Below are positions 1 through 5,374 of a stretch of DNA of 5,453 nucleotides, piece after piece. The notes under the pieces were generated by a model, which was not told the DNA's origin, made no database searches, and saw only the letters and a program-made list of their open reading frames with translations. The position numbers and the translations under genes were made by a program. The stretch comes from Pseudomonadota bacterium (GTDB lineage Bacteria > Pseudomonadota > Gammaproteobacteria > Burkholderiales > Burkholderiaceae_B): contig JAEZGR010000258.1 of assembly GCA_023437255.1 (NCBI GenBank), positions 1 to 5,453 of the forward strand. Reading direction: 5' to 3'. Every line of letters starts with the position of its first letter. Positions within the stretch are counted from its first letter, which is position 1.

Positions 1-1
1 C

Positions 2-1132
2 ACCTTCCTGCTGCGCAGCATGTTCCGTAGCGACGGCCGGCAGGGGCTGGCCGGCAACGCCGGGTTGCTTCCCGCAGACTGGCTCGATCATGAGCTGGTG
101 GCTGCCGCCGTTCGCAGCGTGGGCAGAACGCTTGGGCCCAGCGTCTTGGGGTACGGCGATCCGCAGGGCTATCGGGGCTTGCGGCAACGCATCGCCTCAA
201 TGTTGCAGGCGCAGGATGTGCCCGCGCATCCCGACAAGAACATCATGACGGTGGCGGGGGTGACCCAGGGCCTGGATCTGATCGCGCGTAGCCTGCTGCG
301 ACCGGGCGACGTGGTGTTGGTAGAAGATCCGGGCTGGTTTCTGATTTTCGGTCGGCTCGCGGCTCATGGGCTGCGCGTGGTGGGTGTACCGCGTCGAAAA
401 GACGGGCCCGACACCACAGAGCTCGATCGACTTGCGCGCCTTCTTCGTCCGCGCCTGTTCCTGTTGAACACCGCGGTGCATAACCCCACCGGCCACACGC
501 TGTCCGCTGGTGTGGCACATGAAGTCTTGCGTATCGCCGAGCGCCACGACTTTTTGCTGGCTGAAGACGACACCTACGCTGACCTGCACCCGCACACGCC
601 GCTGCGGCTGGCCACCCTGGACCGCCTCGACCGCGTGATGCTGGTTGGTGGCTTTTCGAAGACGCTGGCGGCCAGCCTGCGGGTCGGCTATGTCGCGGCG
701 TCTTCCGAGCGTATTCGTCTGCTCACCGACATGAAGCTGCTGGGCGGGCTGACCACTCCGGAACTGGGTGAGCAGGTGGTGGCGAGAGTGCTGGCCGAAG
801 GCAAGCACCGTCGTCACATCGAGCGTTTACGAACGCGGGTGGATCAGTCGCGTACGCGTTGCCTGGCCATGCTGGCCGAACTCGGGTGCGCCCCCGAGCA
901 CCCGCCGCATGCGGGGATGTTCGTGTGGGTGGACACGGGTGTGGACAGCGAAGCGCTGGCGCGTCAGGCGGCCGCAAGGGGCGTGTTGTTTGCGCCGGGT
1001 GTCATGTTCTCACCGGAACAACGCCCTTCGACCTGGATGCGGCTGCCAGTGTCGATGGTCGATCATCCGCAAAGCTGGGAAATTCTGCGCGAACTGCTCA
1101 ATGCGGCCAAGGCGCGTGGCGCTGCGAGGTAA
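2..1132 (+). CDS. MocR/PdxR-like regulator, aminotransferase domain (5' end outside window)
   Basis: This is the fold-type I PLP-dependent aminotransferase domain of a GntR/MocR-type transcription factor. The reading frame is open from base 2 with no stop. The ATG at 20 lies inside the conserved domain, so the true start is upstream. From that ATG, the PLP-site motifs are HNPTG (about residues 154-158), AEDDTYAD (181-188) and GGFSKTL with the Schiff-base lysine at about 214, followed by SLRVGYVA with a conserved arginine. About 376 residues are visible. MocR proteins are usually 450-500 residues, so the missing part fits an N-terminal winged-helix GntR domain. In this family the domain senses PLP or an amino compound and controls nearby genes, often divergent ones, which would lie left of the window. 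A stand-alone aminotransferase is possible because the DNA-binding domain is not seen. The gene converges on the cyclodeaminase-family gene. Confidence 0.85.
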   Translation, partial: TFLLRSMFRSDGRQGLAGNAGLLPADWLDHELVAAAVRSVGRTLGPSVLGYGDPQGYRGLRQRIASMLQAQDVPAHPDKNIMTVAGVTQGLDLIARSLLRPGDVVLVEDPGWFLIFGRLAAHGLRVVGVPRRKDGPDTTELDRLARLLRPRLFLLNTAVHNPTGHTLSAGVAHEVLRIAERHDFLLAEDDTYADLHPHTPLRLATLDRLDRVMLVGGFSKTLAASLRVGYVAASSERIRLLTDMKLLGGLTTPELGEQVVARVLAEGKHRRHIERLRTRVDQSRTRCLAMLAELGCAPEHPPHAGMFVWVDTGVDSEALARQAAARGVLFAPGVMFSPEQRPSTWMRLPVSMVDHPQSWEILRELLNAAKARGAAR

Positions 1133-1143
1133 ACCGCGCACAT

Positions 1144-1170
1144 ACGCGCAGGGTCACTGACCCTGCGCGT
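1144..1170. terminator. Perfect inverted repeat between convergent genes, likely bidirectional terminator
   Basis: The arms ACGCGCAGGGTCA (1144-1156) and TGACCCTGCGCGT (1158-1170) are exact reverse complements around one central base. The repeat lies between the TAA of the regulator gene (1130-1132) and the TGA of the convergent cyclodeaminase-family gene (1189-1191). RNA from either strand would form a very stable hairpin with an 11-12 bp stem. No T-run follows on either strand, so termination may be imperfect or aided by other factors. The position in a 56-base convergent gap supports a shared terminator. A protein-binding palindrome is less likely. Confidence 0.65.
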
Positions 1171-1188
1171 TCAGGCGATACTGCCCGA

Positions 1189-2118
1189 TCAAGGCTGCGG
1201 CCAGCGTTCGCGCTCCGCGAGCCGGCTGTAGGCGAGGCCGGCAAGTGCGATGTCTTCCAGGCCCACGCCAACCGCCTTGTACAGGTGGATCTCGTCGGCA
1301 GCCTTGCGCGCGACGCGTCCGGCGAGCAAATCGCTGAATTCCGAGATTTTGCTGCCAATGGAAAGCGATGGGTCGGCGAGCAGAAGGTCGCCCGCTTCCT
1401 GCATGGCCTGGGGGCGCCATTCCACCACGATGCTGGCGGCCCGCTTGAGCAGGGAGTCGTCGAGTTCGCGCGTGGTCGGCAGGCTGGAGCCGATCGCCGC
1501 GATGAAGGTGCCCGGCCGAACCGAAGCGCCGGAGAACAACGGCGTCTGTGAGCGGGAAGCGGTCACGATGATGTCGGCGGCTGCTGCGATGCCGTCCGGC
1601 GTTTCCCGCTGAACGGTCACGCCGGTCAATGACGCCAGGCGACGCTCAATGTCGGCCGGTGCATAAGGGTCATGGACCAGGATCTGACGCACGCCCAGCG
1701 TGCGGCTCATCTGTACAGCATGCTCGACGCCCTGCGTACCCGCGCCGTAGAGGCCCAGCACCCTGGCGCCCGGCAGTGCAAGGGCCTGTGCCGCGAGTAC
1801 CGAGCAGGCGGCCGTGCGGATACGCGTGATGGCGCCTGCGTCGAAGGTGGCCAACGCTCGCCCGTCCCGCGTGGAAAAGAGCAGAATCACGAACGTGAAG
1901 CGCCCCTCGATCGTCGTATAGACCTTGGCGCCGGTCACGCCCTGGGTGGGCAGTACGGCGCCCAAGGTGGAAAGCTTCACGCCGCCGGCGTCGGTGCGCA
2001 TGCGGGTCTGCATGGCGGCTTGACCTTCGCCAAGTGCCAGAAAGGCGTCCTGCAATACGTTACGCGCGTCGTCAGCATTGACGACTTCGTCGACCATGGC
2101 GTCTGAAATGTGCTGCAT
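1189..2118 (-). CDS. Ornithine cyclodeaminase/mu-crystallin-family NAD(P)-dependent reductase
   Basis: The 309-residue protein belongs to the ornithine cyclodeaminase/mu-crystallin family, whose members include cyclodeaminases, ketimine (pyrroline-2-carboxylate) reductases and alanine dehydrogenases. Substrate-domain features are GAKVY (Lys65) and TRIRTAA (Arg101), the usual carboxylate-binding pair. The Rossmann nucleotide motif GAGTQG is at 125-130, and AAIGSSLPTTRELD is at about 207-220. The segment that carries the catalytic aspartate in true cyclodeaminases reads GSS here, which favours an imine reductase or dehydrogenase. I chose the ATG at 2118 because the family alignment begins there and a weak AGAGA lies about six bases upstream. 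An ATG at 2178 would add 20 low-complexity residues. The gene starts 87 bases after the ferredoxin stop with no convincing terminator between, so it is probably the last gene of the ferredoxin operon. The exact substrate cannot be read from the sequence. Confidence 0.85.
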   Translation of the reverse strand: MQHISDAMVDEVVNADDARNVLQDAFLALGEGQAAMQTRMRTDAGGVKLSTLGAVLPTQGVTGAKVYTTIEGRFTFVILLFSTRDGRALATFDAGAITRIRTAACSVLAAQALALPGARVLGLYGAGTQGVEHAVQMSRTLGVRQILVHDPYAPADIERRLASLTGVTVQRETPDGIAAAADIIVTASRSQTPLFSGASVRPGTFIAAIGSSLPTTRELDDSLLKRAASIVVEWRPQAMQEAGDLLLADPSLSIGSKISEFSDLLAGRVARKAADEIHLYKAVGVGLEDIALAGLAYSRLAERERWPQP

Positions 2119-2205
2119 CGATGTTCTCTGTGTGGGTTCGGCGGGAGGGCGGGAACCACGCGCGGCTACATCGTGCATGGGCCGAGCAGCCCGGCGCGTT
2201 CCTGA

Positions 2206-2502
2206 TCAGCTGGGGGTCTTGGGCACCCAGGAGACTTTGATGTTGCCATTCACGAATGTCTGGCAGGCCATGCGGTAACCCGCCTCGAAGTCTTCGGGTT
2301 TCAGATGCTTGCGCTCTTTGGGCTTGATCTTGTCGGTGTGCTCGAGGCCTTCTTCGATGCGGCACTTGCAGGTGCCGCACAGGCCGCCGCCACACTTGAA
2401 GGGAATGCCGCCCTGTTCCTTGATGGATACGCGCAGCAGATTGCTGTTCTCAGGTGCGGCGACGGTCTTGCCGTTGTTAGTGATGAAAGTGATTTCAACC
2501 AT
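2206..2502 (-). CDS. [2Fe-2S] ferredoxin (first of two, promoter-distal)
   Basis: This 98-residue soluble one-electron carrier of the plant-type [2Fe-2S] class most likely acts in the cytoplasm between a reductase and an oxygenase or dehydrogenase. The cluster ligands are Cys37, Cys42 and Cys45 in the pattern C-x4-C-x2-C, and Cys80 in GYRMACQ. The gap between the third and fourth cysteine is 34 residues, longer than the roughly 29 of chloroplast ferredoxins. An additional cysteine, Cys47, gives CGTCKC. A lysine-rich loop, KPKERKHLKPED, fills the extended gap. The ATG is three bases after the stop of the 105-residue gene and has no clear Shine-Dalgarno sequence, so translation is probably coupled to that gene. 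The second ferredoxin of the same operon shares the extended gap and the extra cysteine. Confidence 0.93.
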   Translation of the reverse strand: MVEITFITNNGKTVAAPENSNLLRVSIKEQGGIPFKCGGGLCGTCKCRIEEGLEHTDKIKPKERKHLKPEDFEAGYRMACQTFVNGNIKVSWVPKTPS

Positions 2503-2505
2503 GAT

Positions 2506-2823
2506 TCAGGAATTCGTTGTTGCAGGCGCCTCGCAGGGGCGCAGACGGGCGTCGAGCTTGCCGAAGCCGATGAGCTGCTGAAGCGAGGCGCGGGCCTCTT
2601 CCAGCGTGCCGAACTTCTCGAGAAACTTCGTAGGAACGGAGTTGCTGATATAGGGCGGAGTGTCTTCGGTGATGTTCACCCGGGTTTCCTGATCGAGCCG
2701 GATCACCTGGAAGATGGCCTTGGTACGGCCGTAGAACAAATATTCGTAGGCTTCGACGGGCGTTGCACCAGTTTCGACACTGGCGTGGTATTGACCGGGT
2801 TTGCTGGTGAGGATGGCGTACAT
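2506..2823 (-). CDS. Unrecognised 105-residue protein encoded between two ferredoxins
   Basis: I do not recognise this protein family. It is a soluble-looking protein without a signal peptide, membrane segment or metal-binding cysteine motif; the single cysteine is near the C-terminus. The N-terminal half is rich in aromatic residues (YEYLFYGRTKAIFQVI). The segment FLEKFGTLEEARASLQQLIGFG looks helical, and the last ten residues look disordered. AGAGG sits five bases before the ATG at 2823. The gene begins 29 bases after the upstream ferredoxin stop and ends three bases before the downstream ferredoxin start, so it is almost certainly co-transcribed and coupled. From position alone it could be a small accessory subunit, an effector protein of an oxygenase, or an assembly or docking factor for the ferredoxins. 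That role is inference. Confidence 0.85.
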   Translation of the reverse strand: MYAILTSKPGQYHASVETGATPVEAYEYLFYGRTKAIFQVIRLDQETRVNITEDTPPYISNSVPTKFLEKFGTLEEARASLQQLIGFGKLDARLRPCEAPATTNS

Positions 2824-2852
2824 GGCGGCCTCTTTGGAAGATGCTGAGGGTG

Positions 2853-3167
2853 TCAGGACTGGGTGGTGACGGGATCGATGTCTTGAGTGAGCTCAATATC
2901 GTGAGTGATCCAGAGCTGACACACGAGGCGGTAGCCCTCATCAAGCCGGTCACCCAGCTGTTTCTTTTCCTTCCAGTTCGGCGGGGGCAGGTGTTCGGCA
3001 CCCGCCAGCACCTTGCAGGCGCAGGTGGCGCATTTGCCCATGCCGCACTTGTAGGCAAGGTTGGGATAAGGGAACTGTTTGATGCCGGCGCGCACGACCA
3101 GGTTCGTGTTGTCATTCACGGTGCCGGTGTGTACTTCGCCGTTCTTGTGGAGGGTGATGTTGGGCAT
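2853..3167 (-). CDS. [2Fe-2S] ferredoxin (second of two, promoter-proximal)
   Basis: This 104-residue plant-type [2Fe-2S] ferredoxin leads the left minus-strand operon. The ligands are Cys41, Cys46, Cys49 and Cys83, with an extra Cys51 (CGMGKCATCAC). The third-to-fourth cysteine gap is 33 residues and contains the basic, Trp-containing segment PPNWKEKKQLGD, followed by EGYRLVCQ. The frame is open upstream to 3377, but the correct start is the ATG at 3167: the family match begins with MPNITLHKNG, and a good GGAAG lies five bases before it. The 70 extra residues of the longer reading would come from the regulatory gap. The protein is similar in design to the ferredoxin at 2502-2206 but clearly divergent, so the two may serve different partners or differ in redox potential. 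Confidence 0.93.
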   Translation of the reverse strand: MPNITLHKNGEVHTGTVNDNTNLVVRAGIKQFPYPNLAYKCGMGKCATCACKVLAGAEHLPPPNWKEKKQLGDRLDEGYRLVCQLWITHDIELTQDIDPVTTQS

Positions 3168-3207
3168 GGCGACTTCCGTAATCTGCTCGATAGTGCTGTT
3201 ATTGAAT

Positions 3208-3248
3208 ATTGTATACAGTTTGAACTTTGAAGGTTCTAGGGGTTTACC
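3208..3248 (+). promoter_or_regulatory. Operator-like GTATAC site plus TAGGGGTTTACC, copy 1
   Basis: ATTGTATACAGT (3208-3219) is a near-palindrome that differs at one base from ATTGTATACAAT, which I recall as the operator of GntR-family regulators such as MdcY. It is followed 28 bases (start to start) later by TAGGGGTTTACC (3237-3248). The same two words recur in the same order and orientation at 3488-3522. The GTATAC core overlaps a possible minus-strand -10 for the ferredoxin operon, whose first codon is 41 bases away. A bound repressor would therefore block that promoter. Identification of the regulator is inference; the repeat itself is directly visible. Confidence 0.5.
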
Positions 3249-3329
3249 TGTGGTCTGGAGCGGGGCGGAAGAGGCCGACGGACGGCGGATGGGATCACGA
3301 GAACACCCGGGGAGCCTCTTGCGGAAAGA

Positions 3330-3371
3330 TTGCTTTACATCAAGGTGAGCGCGATGTTGCCGCGCTATGAT
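3330..3371 (+). promoter_or_regulatory. Putative FNR/Anr-dependent class II promoter
   Basis: TTGCTTTACATCAA (3330-3343) matches nine of ten defined bases of the FNR/Anr consensus TTGAT-N4-ATCAA. Downstream is TATGAT (3366-3371), five of six to the sigma-70 -10 consensus. If the box centre, between 3336 and 3337, is placed at -41.5, transcription would start at 3378 and the -10 would fall exactly at -12 to -7. This is the class II FNR geometry. No good -35 is present at 17-bp spacing, as expected for an activator-dependent promoter. Activity under low oxygen is inferred from the motif only. Confidence 0.55.
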
Positions 3372-3377
3372 GTGCAC

Positions 3378-3476
3378 ATCTGCCCGATCCCCTGCACGTT
3401 TCGCTAATTTTGCTGGTAGAAGCCTGAAAGTTAACGACGTAAGCCTTACACCCTGCCGCGTGCAGGGTGGCTTTTT
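3378..3476 (+). ncRNA. Candidate FNR-controlled small RNA, about 99 nt
   Basis: The start is predicted from the FNR-like promoter and the end from the intrinsic terminator ending in TTTTT at 3472-3476. The interval has no ATG-initiated frame of useful length, so it looks non-coding. Its 5' part is C-rich (CCCGATCCCCT, 3383-3393), and CCCCT is complementary to AGGGG, the likely ribosome-binding site of the 59-codon gene at 3512-3516. The middle is AT-rich, and the 3' end is a strong hairpin with a U-tract, a common layout for Hfq-binding sRNAs. It could instead be a terminated 5' leader, with read-through feeding the 59-codon gene. No known sRNA family is recognised. Confidence 0.4.
3449..3476 (+). 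terminator. Rho-independent terminator
   Basis: The perfect 8-bp stem CACCCTGC / GCAGGGTG (3449-3456 and 3462-3469) with the 5-base loop CGCGT is followed by GCTTTTT. An outer AAGC (3441-3444) can also pair with GCTT (3470-3473). The U-tract is only on the plus strand, so it ends plus-strand transcripts. No annotated plus-strand protein gene lies upstream within the gap, which implies a short RNA starting inside it. Confidence 0.8.
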
Positions 3477-3487
3477 ACCAAAAAAAG

Positions 3488-3522
3488 TTGTATACTGAAT
3501 CCAATTTCAATAGGGGTTTACC
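3488..3522 (+). promoter_or_regulatory. Promoter/operator and ribosome-binding site of the 59-codon gene, copy 2 of the repeated block
   Basis: TTGTATAC (3488-3495) overlaps TATACT (3491-3496), a five-of-six -10 element. A start near 3503 would give a leader of about 20 nt. The -35 position (TGGCTT, 3468-3473) is poor and lies in the terminator stem. TAGGGGTTTACC (3511-3522) abuts the ATG, and AGGGG is six bases before it, so it probably works as the Shine-Dalgarno sequence. Both words are exact copies of those at 3209-3216 and 3237-3248. Confidence 0.5.
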
Positions 3523-3702
3523 ATGAAAACCGTAAAGAACCAGTATCGCGACACACCCATCGGCCAACAATTGAGCGTTCACTTCAAGAACCGTGCAGAA
3601 CTGCGCCGCAGCATTCCGCTGTTCTCGTTCAATCTGTCGGGTCTCAAGAAGCGCTTCGAAGCTGACACCCAGTCGCACGACAACAATCTTCAGCACGCCT
3701 GA
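3523..3702 (+). CDS. Small basic protein of unknown function, 59 residues
   Basis: I do not recognise this protein. An ATG at 3523 opens a 59-codon frame ending in TGA at 3700-3702. Support for coding is an AGGGG six bases upstream, a -10 element close by, and G or C in the third position of 42 of 59 codons by my count. The N-terminal two-thirds is basic (start MKTVKNQYRD, then FKNRAELRRS and LKKRF), with ten Lys/Arg against five Asp/Glu overall. The C-terminal tail is polar (Asp, Gln, His, Asn). There is no signal peptide, membrane helix or cysteine. It is a solitary plus-strand gene between two minus-strand blocks. It could be a small nucleic-acid- or protein-binding factor, but that is a guess from charge only. 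Confidence 0.65.
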   Translation: MKTVKNQYRDTPIGQQLSVHFKNRAELRRSIPLFSFNLSGLKKRFEADTQSHDNNLQHA

Positions 3703-3771
3703 GCCGCCCCTCTACGGCCCGGCAAGCGCAGATCAAACAATAAACAAGTCTTCGCTGCGCATTGCCATGAT

Positions 3772-3807
3772 CTGATTGGGGCGGGGCTTCCCGCCCAGAG
3801 AAATCAG
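3772..3807. terminator. Two-tier GC-rich hairpin between convergent genes
   Basis: The inner stem GGGCGGG / CCCGCCC (3779-3785 and 3790-3796) has a GCTT loop. The outer arms CTGATT (3772-3777) and AATCAG (3802-3807) also pair. It separates the 59-codon gene (+, stop at 3702) from the reductase (-, stop codon 3806-3804, which lies in the outer arm). No strong T-run follows on either strand, so it is a plausible but non-canonical bidirectional terminator. Confidence 0.55.
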
Positions 3808-4820
3808 GCTGCCATTGCCGTTGCGTGCTGGAAGGTAAAGCTGTCTGAATAGATATAGTCCAGCTCGGCGCCGCGTGCCACAAACAGATGCTTGGCCTGA
3901 GTGATCATTTCGGGCGCACCGCACAAGTAGAACGCAAACTCTGAAAGATCGTCGTGGTCTTCCAGAATGGCATCCTGCACGTAACCGCGCCGGCCCTCCC
4001 ATTCGGGGCTCGGGCGCGAGAGCACCGGAATGAACTTGAATTCGCAAAGATGGCCGGCCCAGGCCTCGATCTCGTCCTTGAGATAGAGGTCGGCCTCGGT
4101 GCGCATGCCCCAGTACAGGGTCACAGGTGGGCAGTCGTCGTTATCCAGCAGCGATTCCAGAATGGCTTTGATCGGTGCCAGCCCGGTTCCCGTGGCAGCA
4201 AGAATCATGGGGCGCCAGTCGTCTTCGTGGAAGCAGAAGGTGCCCAGCGGCAGCTCGACGTGCAGTTCGTCACCGGGCTTCAGCGCGGCAATCATGCTGT
4301 CGGTAAAGCGTCCGCCCTCGATACGCCGTATATGAAAATCGATGTGCCCGTTCGGCAGAACGGCTGAGGCCATCGAGAAACTGCGCGTGGTGCCATCCGG
4401 CAACACCACGTTCATGTACTGGCCGGGCCGATAGTCGAGCTCGACTTCATCGGGTAGCGCCAGCACCAGGCGATTGATCGTGGGCGTGAGTGCTTCCACA
4501 CCCACCACGGTGGCGGTTGTGGCGAATGAGGGCGCAAATTCCAGACCTTTGCCGGCGGGCTCGATCACTACATCGCCCCGGCAGCGCGCCTGGCAGGCCA
4601 GGGCATACCCTTCGGCATGTTCCTCTTCGGTGAGGGCCATCGGGAACTCTTCGTATTCGACTTCGCCTTCATGCACCTTGATCCGACAGGTGCCGCAGCC
4701 GCCGAACGTACATTCGTGCGGCAGACGCACGCCGGCACGTGTGGCGGCATCGAGAATCGATTCATCTGCGGCGACTTCGAAAGATTCGTCGGTTTCCGCA
4801 ATACGTACGGTATGGGCCAT
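3804..4820 (-). CDS. NADH-dependent [2Fe-2S]/FAD oxidoreductase (BenC-type electron-transfer component)
   Basis: The 338-residue protein moves electrons from NAD(P)H through FAD to a [2Fe-2S] centre and then to an oxygenase or ferredoxin. The N-terminal ferredoxin domain carries Cys37, Cys42, Cys45 and Cys76 (C-x4-C-x2-C-x30-C). The FAD-binding barrel follows, with RPGQY (131-135) and RSFSMAS (146-152). The NAD domain has ATGTGLAP (209-216), GMRTEADLY (238-246) and CGAP (300-303). YSDSF near the end is typical of the family. The domain order Fd-FAD-NAD matches BenC, toluene and phenol hydroxylase reductases and CDP-glucoseen reductases. The ATG at 4820 is chosen because AGGAG lies seven bases upstream and the domain begins MAHTVRI; an earlier ATG at 4856 adds 12 unsupported residues. 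It follows the GlcG-like gene by 53 bases, probably in one operon. The terminal acceptor is not encoded in the window. Confidence 0.92.
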   Translation of the reverse strand: MAHTVRIAETDESFEVAADESILDAATRAGVRLPHECTFGGCGTCRIKVHEGEVEYEEFPMALTEEEHAEGYALACQARCRGDVVIEPAGKGLEFAPSFATTATVVGVEALTPTINRLVLALPDEVELDYRPGQYMNVVLPDGTTRSFSMASAVLPNGHIDFHIRRIEGGRFTDSMIAALKPGDELHVELPLGTFCFHEDDWRPMILAATGTGLAPIKAILESLLDNDDCPPVTLYWGMRTEADLYLKDEIEAWAGHLCEFKFIPVLSRPSPEWEGRRGYVQDAILEDHDDLSEFAFYLCGAPEMITQAKHLFVARGAELDYIYSDSFTFQHATAMAA

Positions 4821-4847
4821 GGTTCTGCTCCTGAAACGCCAGATCGC

Positions 4848-4865
4848 CGGCTGCATGGGCAGCCG
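4848..4865 (-). repeat. Intercistronic stem-loop between the GlcG-like and reductase genes
   Basis: CGGCTGC (4848-4854) pairs perfectly with GCAGCCG (4859-4865) around an ATGG loop. It sits in the 53-base gap after the GlcG-like stop and before the reductase ribosome-binding site. No U-tract follows, so it is more likely an mRNA processing or stability element than a terminator. Confidence 0.45.
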
Positions 4866-4873
4866 TTACACGA

Positions 4874-5359
4874 TCACTTCTTGATATCGGCCTGTACCAG
4901 CACCTTCAGACCCTGGGGTGCCAGCGCATCGGCCAGTGCCTGCAGTCCGGCCAGTCCGGCCTTGGTGTCCTGCTCGCCGTTCCCGCCGCTCAGTCCGATC
5001 CCGCCGACCACTTCATCATCGATCACGATGGGGAAGCCGCCCACGAATGCTGCGAAGCGACCTTCGAAGCTCAGCTGAATGCCGAACGCCTCGTTGCCGG
5101 GCAGGGCGGGGCCGTTGGGCGGCGTGGTGAACAGGTGGGTGGAACGCTTGTGACCGGCGGCGGTGATCGCCTTGTTCCAGGCGATCTGCGGGCCAGTGAT
5201 ACGGGCGCCGTCCATGCGCTCCATGAGGATCGGGAAGCCGCCCTCGTCGACGATACACACGGTCTCGGCCACGCCGATTTCCTTGGACTTCGCGACAGCT
5301 GCAGCCACCATCAGGCGGGCTTCTTCAACTTCGAGGCGTACGATCTTCTTCATGTTCAT
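4874..5359 (-). CDS. GlcG/HbpS-like (DUF336) protein
   Basis: The 161-residue protein belongs to the GlcG/HbpS/PduO-C family, whose members are small cytoplasmic or secreted proteins. Some bind haem or a corrinoid, and they are often encoded next to alcohol or aldehyde oxidation genes. Family hallmarks are VCIVDEGGFPILMERMDGA (about 33-51), PQIAWNKAITAAGHKRST (57-74), the GGFPIVIDDEVVGGIGLSGGNGEQD stretch (about 107-131) and a C-terminal helix. No signal peptide is visible. The ATG at 5359 lies only three bases after AGGA, whereas the in-frame ATG at 5353 is nine bases after it, so MKKIVRL may be the real start. The position between aldehyde dehydrogenase and reductase genes fits a catabolic operon, although the biochemical role of this family is generally unclear. 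Confidence 0.88.
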   Translation of the reverse strand: MNMKKIVRLEVEEARLMVAAAVAKSKEIGVAETVCIVDEGGFPILMERMDGARITGPQIAWNKAITAAGHKRSTHLFTTPPNGPALPGNEAFGIQLSFEGRFAAFVGGFPIVIDDEVVGGIGLSGGNGEQDTKAGLAGLQALADALAPQGLKVLVQADIKK

Positions 5360-5374
5360 TGTTCCTGGTGTGGC

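Larger units (their letters stand above)
3168..3522. other. Divergent regulatory gap between the ferredoxin operon and the 59-codon gene
   Basis: No protein gene was found in these 355 bases. The stretch is more AT-rich near both ends than the flanking genes. It contains a GTATAC operator-like site (3208-3219), a TAGGGGTTTACC element (3237-3248), an FNR-like box (3330-3343), a -10 element (3366-3371), a 12-bp palindrome GATGTGCACATC (3369-3380), an intrinsic terminator (3449-3475), and a second GTATAC site with TAGGGGTTTACC (3488-3522). I see nothing recognisable in 3249-3329, which is GC-rich. A weak minus-strand -10 (TACAAT, 3213-3208) may serve the ferredoxin operon, but no good -35 accompanies it. 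Confidence 0.6.

Noticed and set aside
197..817. 206-residue minus-strand frame inside the regulator gene
   Set aside because: It is a shadow of the aminotransferase frame, which carries all PLP-site motifs on the plus strand.
859..1551. 230-residue plus-strand frame spanning the convergent junction
   Set aside because: It overlaps the end of the regulator gene and the antisense of the cyclodeaminase-family gene, and crosses the terminator hairpin.
2179..2192. GGGC...GCCC hairpin in the gap between ferredoxin and cyclodeaminase-family genes
   Set aside because: The four-base stem with no U-tract is too weak to call a terminator, so the two genes are treated as probably co-transcribed.
2305..2847. 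180-residue plus-strand frame across the ferredoxin and 105-residue genes
   Set aside because: It is antisense to the ferredoxin with intact cysteine ligands and to the coupled upstream gene; the long frame reflects the GC-rich codon pattern of the opposite strand.
3168..3377. 70-residue N-terminal extension of the promoter-proximal ferredoxin
   Set aside because: The frame is open, but the family match starts at the ATG at 3167 with a good ribosome-binding site, and the extension would run through operator and FNR-like sites.
3475..3696. 73-residue minus-strand frame opposite the 59-codon gene
   Set aside because: It needs a GTG start and lies across the terminator and promoter elements; the plus-strand frame has a ribosome-binding site, a -10 and better third-position bias.
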